In this document: positions 58,023-64,000 of the stretch, piece by piece
Layout of the letters: each line of letters opens with the position of its first letter
Numbering within the stretch: the stretch's first letter is position 1
Origin: Paenibacillus radicis (ex Xue et al. 2023)
Lineage (GTDB): Bacteria; Bacillota; Bacilli; Paenibacillales; NBRC-103111
Length of the DNA: 64,000 nt
Assembly (NCBI RefSeq): GCF_024722015.1
Contig: NZ_JANQBD010000031.1
Span: forward strand, 1 to 64,000
Direction of reading: 5' to 3'
Program-made: the position numbers and the translations under genes
Notes under the pieces: model-generated
The model's input: the letters and a program-made list of their open reading frames with translations, nothing else
Told to the model about the DNA's origin: nothing
The model's database searches: none

Positions 58023-60019
58023 AAGTCCCCTCCACCTCTGCTCTGTACGAACAATTGAGTATTTACAGTGGCAACGATGCGCCCGAGCGAATTGGGCGTT
58101 ATTTTTATTTCACGCCAACCACGTTGGATTTTACCAGCCCCATCCTTTGCAAGAAAAGGAATAAGGTCAATTTCATCCTCACTCGTTCCTAAATTCGGAA
58201 TTGTTACACCATCAACTGCAACCGTCACTAAAGTTGGACTTGGGCCTTCAAAAATGCCGTAGTCAATACCATGAGAATGATTAGGTAATTCAAAATCGTG
58301 TGCATGATTTGGCAATGACACATTATGTGAATGGTCCGGTAATGATACGTTATGTTGATGATCAGGTAAATTAATATTATGCGTATGATTCGGCACACTA
58401 AAATCGTGCCGATGATTTGGTACACTAACATCATGGGAATGCACTGCTATTAGGTTATGTTCATGGTTACCATCAAATGTAGTGAAATACGTTCCGTCAG
58501 CCGTCGGGACATCATGTGAGTGATTTCCCGAAGCTGCAATAACCGGTAATGATCTACTCGCATTTCGTACCCAATTCCCATCAGTTGAAGTACTAACCGT
58601 ACCTCCTCCGGAATCTGTACTTGTGTTAACCCCTCCACCCGATGATGAGGTTTGTGTGGAGCTGCCTCCCGCTGCCGTAGAAGTTGCTATCCCCCCACCC
58701 GCTGCCGTTGAGGTCGCTATTCCCCCACCGCCTGCCGTACTGGTTGCAATAGCCCCGCCGCCCTCAATCGCTCTCGAATAGGCCCTAAATGCCTCCGATT
58801 TGTACGACAGACGCACCTTATTAATTCGGGCCGTTTCTTCCGGAATATAAAACCTCAATACAGCCGGATGTGCCTGATCGCAGTTATCAGCAAAATCGTG
58901 CGAATCTACGTTAGTGGCCCCCTGAGCATAAACCTCCCCGATCCGCTGCCGGTTGGCAAGGTCGGACATTGTCCCTGCTATATCCAGTGTTTTATTGGCA
59001 ATCTCCAGCTGAATGTCCCCTGGAGCTCCGCGTAAATCGTTCTTACTCACTTTAACCACTCGGGCCTTAAAGTCCTCTCCCATTTCTTCGTCCTTCACCC
59101 TAACAATAGATCCCGTTTTGAACTTATAAATGCGCTGTCCGGTCAACCTGTGAATGTCCGAGGCTGAAACTTTGTAAGAAACGCGTGGGCGCTTGTACTC
59201 ATTCAAAAGAGCCTCACAGCGCGATTTTAGCGTCTCCGAAAATTGATATCTTCGATCAACAAAAATACGCGAAACGATGCCGTATTGTGCCTGTGCCGCG
59301 GTATCTTCCACGTATGACAGACCGCCATTGATATCCTGGAATGTGAGCTGGTTTACACCCTCTCCATATCCCAATCCATACATCCTTGTGCAAATGTTTG
59401 TAGGATCTACCGTCTTTTCAATGCCCCGCATGTTAACGCCATAACGTATATATGTTTCAACGTCCTCAGAGGGTTGTACGAGGTTTAAACGCCATGGATA
59501 GACTGTTGTATCATACGTCCATTGAAATTCCTCAGCGAAAGGCTTAGGGACGCTTATAACAGCAGCAAGCAAGTTCTCGTTTTCCCAATTGTACTCAAAT
59601 TGGTGATTGAAACTAACCGTTCCTAGCTGCCAGCGTTGAACAAGCTGCTTCGATAGGATGTACTGCAACACAGAAGCTGTGTAAACTCCTAAATTGCCAA
59701 TCGTGTGATATTGGAACATAACATCATCTAATAAAGTGGCCAGTACATGTTCGCAGCTGTACGATACCGTTTGTCCGTCATTGCTGCGTCTGGCCGTATT
59801 CGGAATAATGCGGAATAGTTCCACGCGCTCCTTGTCATCGTACAACTCTACGAAGTAAAGCGGCTGACACTCTTTGTTTTTAGGATCATTGCCGGGTAAA
59901 GAAAAAGATGCCGTCCAAAGTCCATTGAGCGGCATCTCGTATCCAATTGCAAAAGCATTTTCAAGGTACGCCACACGGCGCATTTGATTGTCATAAACAG
60001 TTATCGGTGCATTGGGCAT
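58019..60019 (-). CDS. Phage tail protein (prophage endopeptidase tail / tail spike), His-rich C-terminus
   Basis: Tail-tip protein. The N-terminal about 380 residues (PITVYDNQMRRVAYLENAF, SCEHVLATLLDDVMF, YGLGYGEGVNQLTF) resemble the prophage tail endopeptidase family. Then come glycine/threonine repeats (GGGIATSTA, about 430-470) and a stretch with six tandem nine-residue repeats of pattern PNHxHxxxL (about 545-600), followed by a terminal beta domain. HxH repeats bind iron in other phage tail needles. Start ATG 60019 has AGGAGG six bases upstream; the longer frame reaches 60037. 666 aa. Confidence 0.85.
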   Translation of the reverse strand: MPNAPITVYDNQMRRVAYLENAFAIGYEMPLNGLWTASFSLPGNDPKNKECQPLYFVELYDDKERVELFRIIPNTARRSNDGQTVSYSCEHVLATLLDDVMFQYHTIGNLGVYTASVLQYILSKQLVQRWQLGTVSFNHQFEYNWENENLLAAVISVPKPFAEEFQWTYDTTVYPWRLNLVQPSEDVETYIRYGVNMRGIEKTVDPTNICTRMYGLGYGEGVNQLTFQDINGGLSYVEDTAAQAQYGIVSRIFVDRRYQFSETLKSRCEALLNEYKRPRVSYKVSASDIHRLTGQRIYKFKTGSIVRVKDEEMGEDFKARVVKVSKNDLRGAPGDIQLEIANKTLDIAGTMSDLANRQRIGEVYAQGATNVDSHDFADNCDQAHPAVLRFYIPEETARINKVRLSYKSEAFRAYSRAIEGGGAIATSTAGGGGIATSTAAGGGIATSTAAGGSSTQTSSSGGGVNTSTDSGGGTVSTSTDGNWVRNASRSLPVIAASGNHSHDVPTADGTYFTTFDGNHEHNLIAVHSHDVSVPNHRHDFSVPNHTHNINLPDHQHNVSLPDHSHNVSLPNHAHDFELPNHSHGIDYGIFEGPSPTLVTVAVDGVTIPNLGTSEDEIDLIPFLAKDGAGKIQRGWREIKITPNSLGRIVATVNTQLFVQSRGGGDF
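58262..58440 (-). repeat. Tandem 27-bp repeats coding for PxHxH units
   Basis: Inside the tail gene, six units of 27 bases encode PNHRHDFSV, PNHTHNINL, PDHQHNVSL, PDHSHNVSL, PNHAHDFEL and PNHSHGIDY. The two histidines and the proline are fixed while other residues vary. Confidence 0.88.
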
Positions 60020-60029
60020 GTTTGTCCTC

Positions 60030-60548
60030 CTATACAAATTTATCGCGGTGTGTAATGCGGATCAATACGGATCGCCCGCTTTCCGTGTCGGTATACTTAA
60101 ACAGGTTGTCGCCCAGGTTTAGGCTGAAAAAGTCACCTTCCATTAAATGAAGGGCGTTTAAACCATTCTTAGTAAAGGTGAGGTTTTTAGAATCAATGAT
60201 GATTTGATCCCCTGGAACGAGCTGCCCCGTGAACTCAATCTCGTCAACATGGTATTTCCGCGGGTTTGCCTCAAACGTACCTAGACCATCCAACATAGCT
60301 CCGGTAAATGTCTCCTTTAAGATCGTGGCCGCTATCTCTCCGAAGCCATCCATGTTAGCAGAAAAGAACATCTCTCTAGTGTAGATAGCTGAGAAAGTTC
60401 CTTCTCCGTCCATCGTAGATCGTGCAAGAACTTCAACATTTGCTTTTGCTGTCAGTTCTCCTATTCCATCCAATTTTGCATTGATAAAGATATCAAAAGA
60501 CGTTGGTCTGTTATATGGAGAAAGATTAAAGGCCGAACGATTGAACAC
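60030..60548 (-). CDS. Phage tail protein with internal repeats
   Basis: 172 residues. The N-terminal half has four units of about 20 residues around the motif LDGxGE/MDGxGT (AKLDGIGEL, STMDGEGTF, ANMDGFGEI, AMLDGLGTF). The C-terminal half (GDQIIIDSKNLTFTKNG, FSLNLGDNLFKYTD) resembles the end of phage distal tail or tail-component proteins. Start GTG 60548 has AGGAGG six bases upstream. Between the long tail-fibre gene and the tail-tip gene; all closely spaced in one transcript. Confidence 0.7.
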   Translation of the reverse strand: MFNRSAFNLSPYNRPTSFDIFINAKLDGIGELTAKANVEVLARSTMDGEGTFSAIYTREMFFSANMDGFGEIAATILKETFTGAMLDGLGTFEANPRKYHVDEIEFTGQLVPGDQIIIDSKNLTFTKNGLNALHLMEGDFFSLNLGDNLFKYTDTESGRSVLIRITHRDKFV

Positions 60549-60563
60549 TCAAATCCTCCTTCC

Positions 60564-63500
60564 CTATTCCGCTCTAGCAATACGAAGATTAGCACCTAAT
60601 AAAGTCCCTGTTCCAGTTACCCCTAGAATGGTGACATACATTTTAACCGTGTCTCCTGAAGTAAGATACAAGAATGTTGATCCGTGCTGATTTATGTTTC
60701 CGCTAGTTGCCCTATCTATCTCAGCGACTGTATCCGTATTAACGTTGTTTACATACAAATCTGTTCTCAGTGTTCCTGCTGAGGGTAGATTAACGATAGC
60801 TACCGATTTAAAGATATATATCCCTGTTTCTTGCGCCGTAAAGGTGTAGGTCGAAGTATCAAACTCTGACCGCGTGTCCGCGTCCTCTGTATTCAATGCT
60901 GGTTGGGTAGCTGTGATGTTAGGTAAGCTTTGCGAAGCACTTGTCCGTGCTTTAACATAAGATCGAATGCCACTACGAACGAAACTAGTTTTATTTAACC
61001 CACCTAATGTATCAGCGTCTAAGCCGCTGCCTTCGCCGTCAACTGTTTTTATTTTAGTGAGAATGTCTGCTGCTGTGTAAGAAGTCGCGGGTAAAGCGGC
61101 GTTGGCAGTCGTCTGTGCAGCTTGCGCGGCACTCAGTGCAACGTCCGTTTCTTGCTTACGCGCAATGTGTGTTGCAACTGTAGGTGTACCTACATTCGCC
61201 TGTCCCGCTGCGTCCCTTTGCATAATGGTACTCGCTGTAGCTGCCGAAGTAGATCCGTGAGCAGTGCTGGCGTTTCTATGTGCATCTATGTCCAGTCGCA
61301 GATTATCCAGATATGCCCCATCTTGCAACAATAGCCAATCCTGTACACTATCCCTTGTTGTGTTGTCCGCTAAATCCTGTGCCAAATTGCTAACCACTGT
61401 AGCCATATTTGCTCCGTATTGGATGCTTACGTCTGTTGGGTTACATGTGATACCGTACTGGTCTAGGGCGATGTAGGTAACGTAGTAGTCGGCGTTTGTG
61501 TCGAAGTTAGCTTGCGGACAATACGCACCTTGTTTTCCGTAAACGGAAGTTGTAGTTATGATCCAGTTAGACGTATCGTTGTTATTGTCCTTGTAAATAG
61601 CTATGATTCGCTCTGTCTTATTTTTGAATTTCGTTGCTTCAAGAGAAGCTTGTGCTGTATCGTTCAGGTAATAACGATTAAGTCCACTCGCATAAAGCAG
61701 TGGATTCGCTTTCTCTCTTACAATCAAACCACTGCCAACCTCGATTTGATTCCCACCTTCATGGAGCGCTAAGTCCCCTTCTACTGCTATCTCCTCGATA
61801 GTCGATGAGGTAAGCTGATATTGTAGTTTGTACGGCGTCTTATAATTTAAAGCTTTCGAAGTAGGCAACGTCTGCGTACCTCCATTAACAGGAGCGCCTC
61901 CCAAATCATCTACCCACGCCTTGGTACCTGAACTATAGGGAACATTGGTTGGATTGCCCCACTGATACATACGCCACCCATAAAAATAAGCTTTTATCTC
62001 TGCGGCAGATGGCGCGTACGTTTCTCCCCAGCCGCTTTCTGTGTCGGCAATGGTAATAAAATATTTCGATATACCGGCGTTATAAAATCTGAAGTCCGCT
62101 GATAATAACGAGCCGCTATCAAACTTAATCATTGCCCCATCGTATTTCACGGTGCGTAGACTATCGTCACTATTACTGGATACTCCAATCAAATCAAGCT
62201 TGACTCGCTTAAATCCGATTGGATCTGAATCAAACGTCCACGCCAAACTACCATCCAAGTCCATTCGCTTAAACCGTGATTCTTTGTAATACTTGTTCCC
62301 CATCTTATATATCGTATCGTAAACTGATCCGTCTACACTGGATGAAAGCTGCTGATTTGGCACATAGATGTATTGGTCTGATTTGGGTTCAAACGGTGCT
62401 GCTGTGGAGCCTAGATTGAGTGTTGGATTGGTGAATATAAATGTGCCACTAGAAGTATATACAATGAGCTTATATTGGATAAATGTTGTAGATGCTGCTG
62501 TTGTGAATATTCTAGATTTAAACGTCCCATCACCCGCTATATTCCCTATAAATGTGAATGTTCCTCCGAGTGAAGATGCTTCATACAACTCTAACACAGC
62601 GCCATTCGGTACTGCACAAGAAGCGTTATACAACGTGCTACCCAACGCAGGAATTTTTACATCTATTTGTTGATTCGATGCTGTAGCAATTAATGTTGTT
62701 GAATACGGAGAAGAAATTGAAAAAGGGCCATTTACCGTCCACTCGTTAAACGGCGGCAATAGGTTCTTACCTGATTTAGTTACATACAATCCATTCACAT
62801 TAGTTATGCCTTCAGTGTATGGGTACTTGGCTGCGAGTTTATCCCCTGTAAATTCAGGATCAACGTCAATTTTGGCATAATCAGAAGCAGAAATTTCGTA
62901 GAGTGACCAACTGGACGTATTAAGGTAATTATCTCCTGAGGCACTTCCGTATACCGATAGGTGCGTAGTCACAGCAATTTGGGCTGGAGTAAGTTTTAGA
63001 TAATGTCGTCTAAAACCATTTTTGGCACTACCATACGATGACCCCGAAATAGCACTACCATAAGCATACAAGTAATACGAACTCCAGCTTGTATTTTTTA
63101 TATCAGCTAAAAACAAATAGTGTTTTGTTGGGTCTACAGTTGGGGTTAACCTCCTAACAGATACTGTAGAACTGGATGTTCCCGTTGGTATAAGCGCTTT
63201 TAAACTTGTTGTCCCATTGGAAAAAACAGTAGGGTCAACTGAAAGGACACCACCAGCAAACAGCCAACTATTAAGAGATTCACCTCTACCCCAACGTTCA
63301 AAGAAGTTAACACGAGTCTGCCCACGCGCTCCCAAATCAACTGGCCCCGCCTGGTCTGCATTTACAGCTTGCAAGCCGTAAATCAGGTTAGTCGTCAGTA
63401 GTTGGGAGCTTTTAATCTGATTTGCAACATCCTCGATATTGCCTTTGAATGTATCATGGTCATATGCTGTAAAATACCTTGCGACTTTAGCTCCAGTACT

Positions 63501-63737
63501 CCAGCTTTTAGCAGAGCCCTGAAACCCCCTTGTAACCCCTGTAAGGCTGTTACCACTCTTGCCCGTATAAAGGATGGTCTCGGCTGTATCATCCGTCCCA
63601 ATGGTTGCCAGATTTGGCGCAGCAGGCAGGAGCGCGGCGTTTACCACGGGTACTGTTGTAACGACATTTGTAATGGCTGCGGAGAGCTCCGTCTGTGGGC
63701 TGTTAGGTACAGCCGGATACATGGTTTGTTGTGTCAC
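60564..63737 (-). CDS. Large phage tail fibre/baseplate-associated protein
   Basis: 1057 residues, no signal peptide. N-terminal MTQQTMYPAVPNSPQTELSA and GKSGNSLTGVTRGFQGSA are typical of Paenibacillus/Bacillus phage fibre proteins that attach to the tail. Long beta-rich middle (possible carbohydrate-binding sandwich near 170-300), then a fibre-type segment (DAHRNASTAHGSTSAATAS, MQRDAAGQANVGTP) and a C-terminal C1q/TNF-like jelly roll (about 925-1057; YTFTAQETGIYIFKSVAIVN), a usual receptor-binding trimer end. GTG 63737 follows AAGGAGGT. Host-range determinant by inference. Confidence 0.82.
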   Translation of the reverse strand: MTQQTMYPAVPNSPQTELSAAITNVVTTVPVVNAALLPAAPNLATIGTDDTAETILYTGKSGNSLTGVTRGFQGSAKSWSTGAKVARYFTAYDHDTFKGNIEDVANQIKSSQLLTTNLIYGLQAVNADQAGPVDLGARGQTRVNFFERWGRGESLNSWLFAGGVLSVDPTVFSNGTTSLKALIPTGTSSSTVSVRRLTPTVDPTKHYLFLADIKNTSWSSYYLYAYGSAISGSSYGSAKNGFRRHYLKLTPAQIAVTTHLSVYGSASGDNYLNTSSWSLYEISASDYAKIDVDPEFTGDKLAAKYPYTEGITNVNGLYVTKSGKNLLPPFNEWTVNGPFSISSPYSTTLIATASNQQIDVKIPALGSTLYNASCAVPNGAVLELYEASSLGGTFTFIGNIAGDGTFKSRIFTTAASTTFIQYKLIVYTSSGTFIFTNPTLNLGSTAAPFEPKSDQYIYVPNQQLSSSVDGSVYDTIYKMGNKYYKESRFKRMDLDGSLAWTFDSDPIGFKRVKLDLIGVSSNSDDSLRTVKYDGAMIKFDSGSLLSADFRFYNAGISKYFITIADTESGWGETYAPSAAEIKAYFYGWRMYQWGNPTNVPYSSGTKAWVDDLGGAPVNGGTQTLPTSKALNYKTPYKLQYQLTSSTIEEIAVEGDLALHEGGNQIEVGSGLIVREKANPLLYASGLNRYYLNDTAQASLEATKFKNKTERIIAIYKDNNNDTSNWIITTTSVYGKQGAYCPQANFDTNADYYVTYIALDQYGITCNPTDVSIQYGANMATVVSNLAQDLADNTTRDSVQDWLLLQDGAYLDNLRLDIDAHRNASTAHGSTSAATASTIMQRDAAGQANVGTPTVATHIARKQETDVALSAAQAAQTTANAALPATSYTAADILTKIKTVDGEGSGLDADTLGGLNKTSFVRSGIRSYVKARTSASQSLPNITATQPALNTEDADTRSEFDTSTYTFTAQETGIYIFKSVAIVNLPSAGTLRTDLYVNNVNTDTVAEIDRATSGNINQHGSTFLYLTSGDTVKMYVTILGVTGTGTLLGANLRIARAE

Positions 63738-63752
63738 GTATACTTACCTCCT

Positions 63753-64000
63753 TTAACTCAATGTCAGCACAATAGCATCAGCCTGTATGCGCAGCCTGTC
63801 GCCACTCAAGATTGTACGCTGATTGGTAATCGGGCCATAATAAAGCAAATTGCCTGCTGTCAGAGCGTCCCTAATTCCGATATGCGTCACCGTACCCCAA
63901 TCGGCGGTTGCAATTGGAAACACGATTTCGGCATTGATTTTGATCGTTTCCTTGCTGCTCTCTAGTGCCGGTGCTGAAAATGTTGCGACTTGCCGAACAT
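63753..64000 (-). CDS. Phage tail protein, partial
   Basis: The frame enters at the right edge and stops at 63753-63755, giving 82 residues of the C-terminal part (..TIKINAEIVFPIATADWG, LLYYGPITNQRTILSGDRLR, ending ADAIVLTLS). The pattern (time/place-type slot followed by a terminal LSGDxLRIxA strand) is common to small phage tail/fibre-associated proteins. The stop lies 16 bases before the next start, so it belongs to the same transcript. Its start is outside the window. Confidence 0.72.
   Translation of the reverse strand, partial: VRQVATFSAPALESSKETIKINAEIVFPIATADWGTVTHIGIRDALTAGNLLYYGPITNQRTILSGDRLRIQADAIVLTLS

Overview
The window looks like a chromosomal segment of a spore-forming, surface-layer-bearing Gram-positive bacterium, most likely Paenibacillus or a close relative. 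The signs are S-layer homology (SLH) anchors, two CotS-type spore coat kinases, LplB/YtcP-type sugar permeases, strong GGAGG ribosome sites with many TTG/GTG starts, and a BirA-type box before bioB. No sequence search was run; all names come from motifs and domain order seen here.

Layout. 1-0.25 kb: end of an IS3-like element. 0.4-5.1 kb: peroxiredoxin, a beta-lactamase-fold lipoprotein and a three-gene ABC-2 exporter, all on the minus strand. 5.4-9.4 kb: LCP cell-wall protein, PhzF-like protein and hemL on the plus strand. 10-14.6 kb: large glutamate synthase subunit with an unusual translation start region. 14.7-15.6 kb: a lipoprotein.

15.9-41.3 kb is a pectin-use locus. A minus-strand gene train encodes a solute-binding protein, two permeases, a huge secreted GH28 polygalacturonase-like enzyme, a huge secreted PL1 pectate lyase, a cohesin protein with three SLH domains, and a further secreted cohesin/dockerin protein. 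Next to it lie a second binding-protein gene with a promoter and cre box, a divergent membrane-bound AraC regulator of YesS type, and the catabolic operon kduD-kdgK-eda. The three large secreted proteins each end in cohesin-FIVAR-dockerin, while the SLH protein carries a cohesin. This suggests a cell-surface complex for pectin breakdown resembling a small cellulosome ('pectinosome'), feeding oligogalacturonides to the ABC importer and on to pyruvate and glyceraldehyde-3-phosphate. This is the most interesting system in the window.

41.5-46.6 kb: bioB with a BirA box, then two tandem, nearly identical secreted asparaginases, the second fused to FN3 and SLH domains. 46.7-51.8 kb: a spore-coat saccharide cluster (amphi-Trp-like protein, two CotS kinases, GT4 glycosyltransferase, UDP-glucose dehydrogenase). 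52.1-53.4 kb: a truncated AraC gene followed by two unannotated repeat families. One is a dispersed element of about 190 bp whose second copy lies in inverted orientation at 38.4-38.6 kb. The other is three tandem 145-bp units with conserved RNA-like folds.

53.5-64 kb: the end of a prophage (tail fibre, tail, lysis genes), with likely cargo genes (FN3 secreted protein, copper-amine-oxidase-stalk protein, YolD-like protein) among and after the lysis genes. The window ends inside a tail gene.
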